A DNA stretch of 64,000 nucleotides from Pseudonocardia sp. HH130629-09. Lineage in GTDB: Bacteria > Actinomycetota > Actinomycetes > Mycobacteriales > Pseudonocardiaceae. Positions 40,569 to 50,115 of this stretch are shown piece by piece (the first letter of the stretch is position 1; each line of letters starts with the position of its first letter). Below the pieces are notes generated by a model. The model was not told where the DNA came from. It ran no database searches and worked only from the letters and a program-made list of their open reading frames with translations. The translations under genes and the position numbers were made by a program. The stretch covers positions 248,001-312,000 of the forward strand of contig NZ_CP011868.1 of the NCBI RefSeq assembly GCF_001294645.1, given 5' to 3'.

Positions 40569-41357
40569 TCAGAGGTCCGAGGCCACCAGGTCCGCCTCGA
40601 TCCCGGCGGCGGCCTCCAGCAGGCGCGGGAGGTGCCGCCCGGTCAGCTCCTCCCGCGAGGCCACGCCGACGTGGGTGGACACGTTGACCGCGGCGATCAC
40701 CCGGCCCGACCGGCTCCGCACCGGCGCGGCGATCCCCCGCAGGCCGTCCTCGATCTCCCGTTCCACCAGCGCCCAGCCCTGCCCCCGCGCGGCGACGACC
40801 GCCTCGCGCAGGGCCGCCACGTCGCGCACCGTGTGGTCGGTGCGCCGCTGCACCGTCACCGACGCCAGGTGCGCGTCGAGCTCGTCGTCGGGCAGGCCGG
40901 CCAGCAACACCCGGCCCATCGACGTCGCCCACGCCTCGTACCGGGTGCCGACGGTGATGCGCAGCCCGCTCAGCCGGGAGCTCTGCGCCAGGGCCAGGTA
41001 CACGACGTCCGGCCCGTCGAGCTCGGTGAGCGACGCGGTCTCCCGCAGCTCGTAGGACATCGCCTGCAGGTGTGGCAGCGCGACGTCGACCAGCGACAGT
41101 CCGGACAGGTAGGCGTAGCCGAGCTCCAGCACCCGCGGCGTCAGCTCGAAGCGGTCCCGCCCCGAGCGGCGCGCGTAGCCGAGGTCGACGAGCGTCAGCA
41201 GCAGCCGCCGGGCCGTCGCCCGGTCCAGGTCGGTGCGGGACGCGACCTCGCTCAGCGTCATCGACGGCGTGTCCGGCCCGAACGCGCGGACCACCCGGAA
41301 CGCCCGCTCCACCGCCCGCACGAAGTGGCGTTCCTGGCCGGCCGGCTCCGCCGTCAT
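40569..41357 (-). CDS. IclR-family transcriptional regulator (PcaR/PobR-like)
   Basis: A 262-residue regulator. The N-terminal winged helix (residues 15-75, FRVVRAFGPDTPSMTLSEVASRTDLDRATARRLLLTL) and the C-terminal effector domain (GIAAPVRSRSGRVIAAVNVS) are clear; the arrangement resembles the PcaR/PcaU/PobR group that responds to aromatic acids. ATG 41357 has GGAGAGGGG upstream. It is divergent from the MFS gene, with two palindromes between them. Confidence 0.9.
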   Translation of the reverse strand: MTAEPAGQERHFVRAVERAFRVVRAFGPDTPSMTLSEVASRTDLDRATARRLLLTLVDLGYARRSGRDRFELTPRVLELGYAYLSGLSLVDVALPHLQAMSYELRETASLTELDGPDVVYLALAQSSRLSGLRITVGTRYEAWATSMGRVLLAGLPDDELDAHLASVTVQRRTDHTVRDVAALREAVVAARGQGWALVEREIEDGLRGIAAPVRSRSGRVIAAVNVSTHVGVASREELTGRHLPRLLEAAAGIEADLVASDL

Positions 41358-41444
41358 CGGACCCCTCTCCCGTCGGACGCCCGACCCTACCGGCGGGCCG
41401 GAGGCGCCCCGGTCTTGCGGCGAGCGCTCGGCGCGCCGTACGGT

Positions 41445-41480
41445 TGTGCGCACAGCACACGAATGTGCGCATAGCGCACA
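41445..41480. promoter_or_regulatory. Tandem IclR-type operators
   Basis: TGTGCGCATAGCGCACA (41464-41480) is a perfect 7-bp inverted repeat with an ATA spacer. A related copy, TGTGCGCACAGCACACG, lies at 41445-41461, offset by 19 bases (about two helical turns). Both are 28-63 bases upstream of the transporter start. Confidence 0.65.
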
Positions 41481-41507
41481 ACGCAGGGACGCGTACAGGA
41501 GAAGGTC

Positions 41508-42862
41508 ATGACACAGGTGTCATCAGCCCAGCCGCCGGGCGCACCGGCCGGAGCACGGCGTGCCGCTGCCGGCTCGTTCGTCGGCGCCGTCGTCGAGTGG
41601 TACGACTTCCTCCTCTACGGGGTCGTCGCCGCACTCGTCTTCGGCCCGCTGTTCTTCCCGAGCGAGAGCCCCACCGCCGGCGCGCTGGCCGCGTTCGCGA
41701 CCTTCGGCATCGGGTTCCTGTTCCGCCCGCTCGGCGGGATCGTGTTCGGCCACCTCGGCGACCGGATCGGCCGCAAGCGCACCCTGGTCTGGACGATCGC
41801 GATCATGGGCATGACGACGGCGGCGATCGGCCTGCTGCCGACCTTCGACCAGGTGGGCTACCTGGCCCCGGTCCTGCTCGTCGCGCTGCGCTGCGTGCAG
41901 GGCCTCGCCGTCGGCGGGGAGTGGGCCAGCGCCGCGCTGCTCGCCGTCGAGCACGCCCCGAAGCGGTGGAAGGCGCTGTACTCCAGCGGTGTGCAGGTCG
42001 GCTACTCGGTCGCGCTGCTGATGGTGAACGGCTTCGTCGCGATCCTGGTCGCGGTCATGAGCGAGACCGCGTTCGAGACCTGGGGGTGGCGCATCCCGTT
42101 CTTCTTCGGCCTGCTGCTGACGCTGGTCGGGCTGTGGATCCGGTCCGGCGTCGACGAGTCCGAGACGTTCAAGAAGGCTGCCGCCGCGCAGGCCGCGGAG
42201 CCCGTCGAGAAGCAGAAGCTGCCGGTGCTGGAGGCCCTGCGCCGCCACCCCGGCGCCTTCGTCAAGACGTCGCGCTGCGTCTGGCCGAGCTGCTGACCAT
42301 GTACATCGTCGTGACGTTCGCGCTGGCCTACGCCACCGAGCAGTACGGCTTCACCCGTGGCTTCATGCTCGGCGTCGGGCTGCTCGTCGGCGGGCTCGGG
42401 ATCATCACCATCCCGCTGTTCGGCTGGCTGTCCGACCGCTACGGCCGCCGCCCCGTCTACCTGGTCGGCGCCGTCGTCGCGGTACTCGCGTCGGTGCCGT
42501 TCTTCGTCGCGATGGAGCAGGGCTCGGCGGTGCTGCTGGTGCTGTGTGCCGTGCTGCTGGTCAACATCGGCCACGACGCGATCGTCAGCGTGCAGCAGCC
42601 GCTGTTCACCGAGATGTTCGGCGCCCGGCACCGCAACAGCGGCGCGGGCCTGGGCTACCAGCTCGCCAGCGTGGTCGGCGGCGGGTTCACCCCGTTCATC
42701 GCGACGGCGCTGGTCGCGGTCGGCGGCGGCAGCTGGTACCTGGTCGCGGCCTACCTCTGCGGCGGCTGCCTGATCTCGCTGCTCGTCGCGTCCTTCATGA
42801 GCTACGCACCGCACGCCGAGAGCGAGGAGGCACCGGCCACCCCGGTGGCCTCGCGTTCCTGA
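41508..42862 (+). pseudogene. MFS transporter, metabolite:H+ symporter (MHS) type, frameshifted
   Basis: The two frames together give about 451 residues of an MHS-family permease (relatives of KgtP, ShiA, ProP). The N-terminal frame starts at ATG 41508 with VVEWYDFLLYG and GDRIGRKRTL; it ends at 42296. The C-terminal frame resumes at about 42269 with ALRLAELLTMYIVV and carries GWLSDRYGRRP to the stop at 42862. One missing base near 42268 explains the break; both halves are well preserved. The substrate is probably a carboxylate, given the neighbours. Confidence 0.82.
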
Positions 42863-42890
42863 CCGCACCCGACGACCCGGGAGACCCCTC

Positions 42891-44003
42891 ATGTCGACCA
42901 CCTCCGCCGCCCCCGCCACCACCGTGGCCGTGCGGCTCACCGGCCTCGCCCGCGCCGACACCGGCCGCGCCGACACCGGCTCCGTGGGCGCCGGTCGCGT
43001 GGGCACCGGCCGCACCGACACCGGCTCCGGTGGCCTCGACACCGCTCCCGGCCGTCTCGACGTCGTTCCGGTCGCGGCGCCGGAGCCCGGGCCGGGCGAG
43101 GTCCTCGTGCGGGTCACGGCGGTCGGGCTGTGCGGCACCGACCTGGCCGTCCGCAGCGGCGCCCGGCCGGTCCCGGAGCTGCCGTGGACGGTCGGGCACG
43201 AGGGCGGCGGACGGGTGGTCGCCGTCGGCGCGGGCGTCGACCCGGGCCGGGTCGGCGAGGTCGTCGTGGTCGAGCCGAACCTCGCCTGCGGACGCTGCCG
43301 GTTCTGCGTCGCGGGCCGCACGTCGGCCTGCCCGGACCGGCGCAGCCTCGGGGTGAACGCGCCGGGCCTGCTCGCCGGACTCGTTGCCGTCCCGGCCGGG
43401 TACGCCCACGCCCTGCCGGCCGGGCTCGACCCGGCGACGGCCGAACGGGTCGTCGCCTGCGTGGAGCCGTGGGTGGTGACCCGGGCCGCGCTCCGCCGGG
43501 CCGCCCCGGAACCGGGATCGCGCTGCCTGGTCGTCGGGGCGGGCAGCCAGGGCACCCTGCTGTGCCTGACCCTGCTCGCGGCCGGGCACGTCCCGGTCGT
43601 CGCCGAGCCCCACGACGGGCGCCGGCGGCGTGCGGTGGATCTCGGCGCCGAGGAGCTCGTCCCCGGCGAGGTGTTCGGGACGGTGTTCGAGACCTCCGGT
43701 GCCCCCGCCGCCTGGCCGACGGCCGTCGCCGCGGTCGACCGGGCCGGGACGTTGCTGCTCATCGGGCAGCACGACGGCGAGTCACCGGTGAACACCCACG
43801 ACCTGGTGCAGCGGCAGGTGACCGTCACCGGGTCGCTGATCTACGACCACCCCGGCGACTTCGCCGGTGCGCTCGCGGACCTGCCCGCCGTCGCCGACGC
43901 CCTGGTGGGGCTCATGGAGCCCGAGCCGTTCGCGCAGGACCGGGCCGCCGCCGCGTTCGACGCCGTCGCCACCGCCGACCGGAAGGTCTGGCTGGCGCCC
44001 TGA
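42891..44003 (+). CDS. Zinc-dependent alcohol dehydrogenase family protein
   Basis: A 370-residue medium-chain dehydrogenase. Catalytic zinc Cys is in GLCGTD, GHEGGGRVVAVG follows, structural zinc Cys residues are in CGRCRFC and SAC, and the Rossmann region has VVGAGSQG. The N-terminus is odd: residues 22-47 are a run of imperfect R-A-D-T-G units encoded by repeated GCCGACACCGGC. It follows the transporter by 28 bases and is probably co-regulated by the IclR protein. The substrate is unknown. Confidence 0.85.
   Translation: MSTTSAAPATTVAVRLTGLARADTGRADTGSVGAGRVGTGRTDTGSGGLDTAPGRLDVVPVAAPEPGPGEVLVRVTAVGLCGTDLAVRSGARPVPELPWTVGHEGGGRVVAVGAGVDPGRVGEVVVVEPNLACGRCRFCVAGRTSACPDRRSLGVNAPGLLAGLVAVPAGYAHALPAGLDPATAERVVACVEPWVVTRAALRRAAPEPGSRCLVVGAGSQGTLLCLTLLAAGHVPVVAEPHDGRRRRAVDLGAEELVPGEVFGTVFETSGAPAAWPTAVAAVDRAGTLLLIGQHDGESPVNTHDLVQRQVTVTGSLIYDHPGDFAGALADLPAVADALVGLMEPEPFAQDRAAAAFDAVATADRKVWLAP
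42954..43031 (+). repeat. Tandem repeat in dehydrogenase N-terminus
   Basis: Units of about 15 bases containing GCCGACACCGGC (42954-42965, 42969-42980, variant 43015-43025) with degenerate copies between encode a Gly/Asp/Thr/Arg-rich linker. Confidence 0.6.
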
Positions 44004-44040
44004 GCCGCCGCCGGGACGTGTCCGCGCGCTGATCCGCACC

Positions 44041-44064
44041 CCGCGCGCGACCGGACGCGCGCGG
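44041..44064. terminator. Hairpin between convergent genes
   Basis: CCGCGCGCG pairs with CGCGCGCGG around ACCGGA. It lies between the dehydrogenase and the convergent hydrolase gene and could serve both strands. Confidence 0.45.
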
Positions 44065-44069
44065 GCGAC

Positions 44070-44101
44070 GGATCACCGCGCGAGGTGCGGATCACCGCGC
44101 G
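44070..44101. repeat. Direct repeat, 13 bp twice
   Basis: GGATCACCGCGCG occurs at 44070-44082 and 44089-44101, offset by 19 bases; GCGGATC cores recur on both sides within 100 bases. Intergenic; role unknown. Confidence 0.5.
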
Positions 44102-44152
44102 GGCGGCGGATCCCTGTGTCGGCGGATCTGTGCGGGCGCGGGGCCGGAGGGG

Positions 44153-45043
44153 TCAGCGGCCGATGCCGAGGAGCCCGGACGGCTGCTGGTCCTGCTCGTC
44201 GTCGGGCTGCGGGGTGAGGTCCACCAGCGGGGCCCCGGGCACGTTCCCCGAGGTCAGGGAGGACGCGCGCTTCTCGTTCTGCAGCTCCTGCATGAGGAAC
44301 GCGGTCACCAGTGCCCGGGTGATCTTCCGGGTCCGGTGCTGCGGGCGGTTCTGCAGCAGGAAGCTCGTCCAGTGCCTGCCCTCGCAGAACCCGAGGTGCC
44401 CGGCCTTCTCGATCTCGCGCAGCGTCACGTCGGTGCCGGCCTCGTGCTGGGCGGTGGCGATCCGCTGCGCGTGTCCCTCCATCGGGGCCAGCGAGTCGAC
44501 CGCGGCGGCGAGGTGCAGCGTCGGGACGGTCACCGTGGCGGCCGCCTCGATCGCGGACGGCTTCACCTCCGACGCGGCGAGGGTCACCAGCGCGCCGAGG
44601 CGCTCGCGCCGGGCCGCGGCGAGGACGGCCGCGCCGCCCCCGGTGCCGTGCCCGACCAGGGCGGTCTTGCGGGCGTCGACGCTGACGTGGCCGTCGCCGA
44701 GCCGGACACCGACGCACACGTCCAGGACGGTGTTCAGGTCCGAGGCGAACTGGGCGATGCTCGGGACCGGTCCCCGCTGGGTGTTCGGCGCGGCGGCGAC
44801 GAAGCCCCAGGTCGCGAGGTGTCGCAGCAGCTCGTGGTAGCGGTGCGCGGGCTGCAGCCACGCGTGCCCGACGACCACGGCGGGCAGCTGGTAGCCCTCC
44901 GCGGGGGTGTAGACGATGCCCGGCAGGCCGATCAGCCCCAGGTCGCCGTACTTCACCGGGTTCGGCCCCGGACGTGACAGCACACCGAGGGCGTCCTTGG
45001 CCCCCTTCGTCGACGGGGGGCGGGTCACGCTGGTCCGGGCCAC
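44153..45043 (-). CDS. Alpha/beta hydrolase (dienelactone hydrolase/chlorophyllase-like)
   Basis: A 296-residue alpha/beta hydrolase. The nucleophile elbow is atypical: GHGTGGGAAV near residue 140 has Thr where Ser usually sits; GHAWLQPAHRY precedes it, and EKAGHLGF supplies the likely catalytic His. The C-terminal 60 residues are charged and probably disordered. GTG 45043 is chosen by the ARTSVTRPPSTKGAKDAL start; upstream GTGs at 45052 and 45070 remain possible. The gene is divergent from glmS, with 117 bases between. Confidence 0.75.
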   Translation of the reverse strand: MARTSVTRPPSTKGAKDALGVLSRPGPNPVKYGDLGLIGLPGIVYTPAEGYQLPAVVVGHAWLQPAHRYHELLRHLATWGFVAAAPNTQRGPVPSIAQFASDLNTVLDVCVGVRLGDGHVSVDARKTALVGHGTGGGAAVLAAARRERLGALVTLAASEVKPSAIEAAATVTVPTLHLAAAVDSLAPMEGHAQRIATAQHEAGTDVTLREIEKAGHLGFCEGRHWTSFLLQNRPQHRTRKITRALVTAFLMQELQNEKRASSLTSGNVPGAPLVDLTPQPDDEQDQQPSGLLGIGR

Positions 45044-45147
45044 GGACGGCACCGTACCGGTGCAGGTCACCGCGTGCCCGCCTCGCACGGGCGCCCGGCG
45101 TGGCGCCGGTCGCACCCGTCGCCCGAAGATCGGCAACCGGGCGTCGA

Positions 45148-45153
45148 TACGCT
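45148..45153 (+). promoter_or_regulatory. -10-like hexamer of leaderless glmS
   Basis: TACGCT ends exactly 7 bases before ATG 45161; no Shine-Dalgarno sequence is present. Confidence 0.5.
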
Positions 45154-45160
45154 CAGCCTT

Positions 45161-47020
45161 ATGTGTGGCATCGTCGGTTACGTCGGTCATCGGTCCGCAC
45201 TCGGCGTCGTCCTCGGCGGCCTGCGACGACTGGAGTACCGCGGTTACGACTCCGCCGGCGTCGCGCTGCCGGACGGCGGTGAGCTGCTGGTCGAGCGCAA
45301 GGCGGGCGCCCTGGCCAACCTGGAGGCACGCCTCGACGAGATCGGGCGGGACCGGTTCACCGGGACCTCGGGCATCGGGCACACGCGGTGGGCGACGCAC
45401 GGCCCGCCCACCGACCGCAACGCCCACCCGCACCGCAGCGGCGACGGCCGGCTCGCGGTCGTCCACAACGGCATCATCGAGAACTTCCTGGAGCTGCGGG
45501 CCGAGCTGGAGGCGCAGGACATCTGGGCGGAGTCCGACACCGACACCGAGACCGCCGCGCACCTGGTCGCGCTCGCCTACGCCCACGGTGACACCGCCGG
45601 GGACCTCCCGGCCTCGGTGCGCGCCGTCGCGCGGCGGCTGGAGGGTGCGTTCACCCTCGTCGTGACCCACGCCGACGAGCCGGACCGGATCGTCGCCGCC
45701 CGCCGCAACTCCCCGCTGGTGCTCGGCATCGGCGACGGCGAGACGTTCCTGGCCTCCGACGTCGCGGCGTTCATCGAGTTCACCCGCTCCGCGGTCGAGC
45801 TCGGCCAGGACCAGGTCGTCACGATCACCCGGGACGGCTACGAGGTCACCGACTTCGTCGGGGAGCCCGTGGCGGTCAACCCGTTCGAGGTGACCTGGGA
45901 CCTCGCGGCCGCCGAGAAGGGCGGCCACGACTACTTCATGCTCAAGGAGATCGAGGAGCAGCCGACCGCGATCGCCGACACCCTGCGCGGCCACCTGGTC
46001 GACGGGCGCATCGTGCTCGACGAGCAGCGGCTCACCGACCAGGAGCTGCGCGACGTCGACAAGGTCTTCGTCGTCGCCTGCGGCACCGCCTACCACTCCG
46101 GTCTGCTCGCGAAGTACGCGATCGAGCACTGGACCCGGATCCCGGTCGAGATCGAGCTGGCCAGTGAGTTCCGCTACCGCGACCCGGTGCTGGACCGCTC
46201 GACGCTGGTCGTCGCGATCTCCCAGTCCGGCGAGACCGCGGACACCCTGGAGGCGCTGCGCCACGCCAAGGAGCAGAAGGCCAGGGTGCTGGCCATCTGC
46301 AACACCAACGGGGCACAGATCCCGCGCGAGTCCGACGCGGTGATCTACACCCACGCGGGCCCGGAGATCGGTGTCGCCGCGACGAAGACGTTCACCGCCC
46401 AGGTCGCGGCGAACTACCTGGTCGGCCTGGCCCTGGCGCAGGCGCGCGGCACCAAGTACCCGGACGAGGTGGTCCGCGAGTTCGAGGAGCTGGAGGCCAT
46501 CCCGGCGGCCGTCGCCCAGGTGCTGGAGTCCCTCGGCGAGGCCCGCGCGCTCGGACAGGAGCTGGCGCCGTCGAAGGCGGTGCTGTTCCTGGGTCGGCAC
46601 GTCGGCTACCCGGTGGCGCTGGAGGGCGCGCTCAAGCTCAAGGAGCTCGCCTACATGCACGCCGAGGCGTTCGCCGCCGGCGAGCTCAAGCACGGTCCGA
46701 TCGCGCTGATCGAGGACGGGCTGCCGGTCGTCGTGGTGATGCCGTCGCCGAAGGGGCGCGCGGTGCTGCACTCCAAGCTGCTGTCCAACATCCAGGAGAT
46801 CAAGGCGCGTGGGGCGCGCACCGTCGTCCTCGCCGAGACCGGCGACGAGACGGTGCGCCCGTTCGCCGACCACCTCTTCGAGCTCCCCGCGGTGCCGACG
46901 CTGCTGCAGCCGCTGGTCGCGACGATCCCGCTGCAGGTCATCGCGGCCGAGATCGCGCGCGCCCGCGGCTACGACGTCGACAAGCCCCGCAACCTGGCGA
47001 AGTCGGTCACCGTCGAGTGA
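45161..47020 (+). CDS. glmS: Glutamine--fructose-6-phosphate aminotransferase (isomerizing)
   Basis: Makes glucosamine-6-phosphate from fructose-6-phosphate and glutamine, the first step to UDP-GlcNAc. The 619-residue protein starts MCGIVGYVG; Cys2 is the glutaminase nucleophile. GHTRWATHG and NGIIEN belong to the N-terminal Ntn domain; two SIS domains follow (SQSGETADT near residue 350) and the end DKPRNLAKSVTVE is the family signature. The start must be ATG 45161 because Cys must follow it. No ribosome-binding site is seen. Confidence 0.97.
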   Translation: MCGIVGYVGHRSALGVVLGGLRRLEYRGYDSAGVALPDGGELLVERKAGALANLEARLDEIGRDRFTGTSGIGHTRWATHGPPTDRNAHPHRSGDGRLAVVHNGIIENFLELRAELEAQDIWAESDTDTETAAHLVALAYAHGDTAGDLPASVRAVARRLEGAFTLVVTHADEPDRIVAARRNSPLVLGIGDGETFLASDVAAFIEFTRSAVELGQDQVVTITRDGYEVTDFVGEPVAVNPFEVTWDLAAAEKGGHDYFMLKEIEEQPTAIADTLRGHLVDGRIVLDEQRLTDQELRDVDKVFVVACGTAYHSGLLAKYAIEHWTRIPVEIELASEFRYRDPVLDRSTLVVAISQSGETADTLEALRHAKEQKARVLAICNTNGAQIPRESDAVIYTHAGPEIGVAATKTFTAQVAANYLVGLALAQARGTKYPDEVVREFEELEAIPAAVAQVLESLGEARALGQELAPSKAVLFLGRHVGYPVALEGALKLKELAYMHAEAFAAGELKHGPIALIEDGLPVVVVMPSPKGRAVLHSKLLSNIQEIKARGARTVVLAETGDETVRPFADHLFELPAVPTLLQPLVATIPLQVIAAEIARARGYDVDKPRNLAKSVTVE

Positions 47021-47035
47021 GCGGGCCTCCCGCTC
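47019..47035 (+). terminator. Short hairpin at glmS stop
   Basis: GAGCGGG (47019-47025) pairs with CCCGCTC (47029-47035), overlapping the last bases of the glmS stop codon. Confidence 0.35.
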
Positions 47036-47064
47036 CACGACCGCCGGACCTGGCCGCCCGGGGT

Positions 47065-47070
47065 TAGCCT
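47065..47070 (+). promoter_or_regulatory. -10-like hexamer of leaderless nnr gene
   Basis: TAGCCT ends exactly 7 bases before ATG 47078, with no ribosome-binding site. Confidence 0.45.
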
Positions 47071-47077
47071 CGCGGCC

Positions 47078-48589
47078 ATGCACGGGCTCCACACCGCGGA
47101 CCAGGTACGGGCGGCCGAGGCGGCCATGATGCGCACCGTCGGCGACGGGGTGCTGATGCGCCGGGCCGCGGCGGGGCTCGCGCACCACGTGCGCGCGTTC
47201 CTCGGCGCGACCTACGGCCGCCGGGTGGTGCTGCTGGTCGGGGCGGGCGACAACGGCGGCGACGCGCTGTGGGCCGGCGTCGAGCTGCGCCGCCGGGGCG
47301 CGCACGTCACCGCAGTGCTGCTGGCGCCGGACCGCGCGCACCCGGCCGGGCTCGCCGCGCTGCGTGCCGCGCGCGGGCGGGTGCTGGCCCTGCACGCACC
47401 GCCGGTCTCCGGCCCCGGCCCCGCCGCGGCCGGTGCCCTCGACACGGCCCGGGCGCTGATCGCGGGGGCGGACGTCGTCGTCGACGGGATCGTCGGGATC
47501 TCCGGGCGCGGTGCGCTGCGCGACCCGGCCCCGGAGCTGGTCGCCGCCGCCGACGGGGCCGGCGTGCCGATCGCGGCCTGCGACCTGCCCTCGGGGGTCG
47601 ACTGCGACACCGGGGCGACCGACGGGCCGCACGTCCGTGCCGCGCTGACGGTGACCTTCGGCTGCCGCAAGCCGGTGCACGCCCTCGCCGCCCCGCTGTG
47701 CGGGCCGGTGCGGCTGGTGGACTTCGGGCTCGGGCCGTTCCTGGAGGGGACCGAGCCGCACGCGTGGGTGCTGTCCGACGGCGACGTCGGCGCCCGCTGG
47801 CCGGTGCCCGGCCCCGACGACGACAAGTACAGCCAGGGCGTCGTCGGGATCGCCGCCGGCTCGGCCACCTACCCCGGCGCCGCCGTCCTCGCCGCGGGCG
47901 CCGCGGCCCTGGCCACCTCCGGGATGGTGCGCTTCGCCGGGTCCGCCGCCGACGAGGTCCGCAGGCACTGGCCGGAGATCGTCGCCACCGGGGACATCAC
48001 CGACGCCGGACGCACCCAGGCCTGGGCGGTCGGACCGGGGCTGGGCACCGGCGGGCAGGGTCTGGCCGTGCTGGAGGAGGCACTCGGCCGGGAGGTGCCG
48101 CTCTGCCTCGACGCCGACGCGATCACCCTGCTCACACAGCACGCGCACCTGCGGGACCGGATCCACGGCGAGCCCGTCGTGCTCACCCCGCACGCGGGGG
48201 AGTTCGCCCGGATCGCGGGCGAGGTCGGGCCGGACCGGATCGGCGCCGCCCGCCGCGCCGCCGCCGACCTCGGGGTGACGGTGCTGCTGAAGGGGAACGC
48301 GACCGTCGTCGCCGCACCGGACGGACGGGTGCTGGTCGACCCCGCCGCGGACTCCTGGGCCGCGACCGCGGGCTCCGGCGACGTGCTCACCGGCATGATC
48401 GGCGCGCTGCTCGCCGCCGGGCTCGACCCGTGGTGGGCGGCGGGCTGCGCGACGCTGGTGCACGCCCGCGCCGCGACGGCGGCCGCCCGCGAGCACGGCC
48501 TGCCGCCGGTCCCGGCTCCGGCGTCGGCGATGCAGGCGGCGATCCCGGTCGCGCTGCGGGCGGTGCGGGCAGCCGCAGCCCCGTACTGA
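47078..48589 (+). CDS. nnr: Bifunctional NAD(P)H-hydrate epimerase / ADP-dependent dehydratase
   Basis: Repairs hydrated NADH and NADPH. Residues 1-215 are the YjeF_N epimerase domain (LLVGAGDNGGDALWAG); residues 230-500 are the ribokinase-like dehydratase domain (CLDADAITLL, LTPHAGEFARI, AATAGSGDVLTGMIG). The 503-residue length fits the fused form. ATG 47078 follows glmS by 57 bases and probably starts a leaderless transcript. Confidence 0.94.
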   Translation: MHGLHTADQVRAAEAAMMRTVGDGVLMRRAAAGLAHHVRAFLGATYGRRVVLLVGAGDNGGDALWAGVELRRRGAHVTAVLLAPDRAHPAGLAALRAARGRVLALHAPPVSGPGPAAAGALDTARALIAGADVVVDGIVGISGRGALRDPAPELVAAADGAGVPIAACDLPSGVDCDTGATDGPHVRAALTVTFGCRKPVHALAAPLCGPVRLVDFGLGPFLEGTEPHAWVLSDGDVGARWPVPGPDDDKYSQGVVGIAAGSATYPGAAVLAAGAAALATSGMVRFAGSAADEVRRHWPEIVATGDITDAGRTQAWAVGPGLGTGGQGLAVLEEALGREVPLCLDADAITLLTQHAHLRDRIHGEPVVLTPHAGEFARIAGEVGPDRIGAARRAAADLGVTVLLKGNATVVAAPDGRVLVDPAADSWAATAGSGDVLTGMIGALLAAGLDPWWAAGCATLVHARAATAAAREHGLPPVPAPASAMQAAIPVALRAVRAAAAPY

Positions 48590-50065
<1,476 letters not shown>

Positions 50066-50102
50066 GCCGGGCGCAGGACCGGGCCCCGGCGGGCCGGGAT
50101 GC

Positions 50103-50108
50103 GATGAT
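50103..50108 (+). promoter_or_regulatory. -10-like hexamer of leaderless alr
   Basis: GATGAT (A at position 2, T at 6) ends exactly 7 bases before GTG 50116; no Shine-Dalgarno sequence. Confidence 0.35.
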
Positions 50109-50115
50109 CGGGGCC

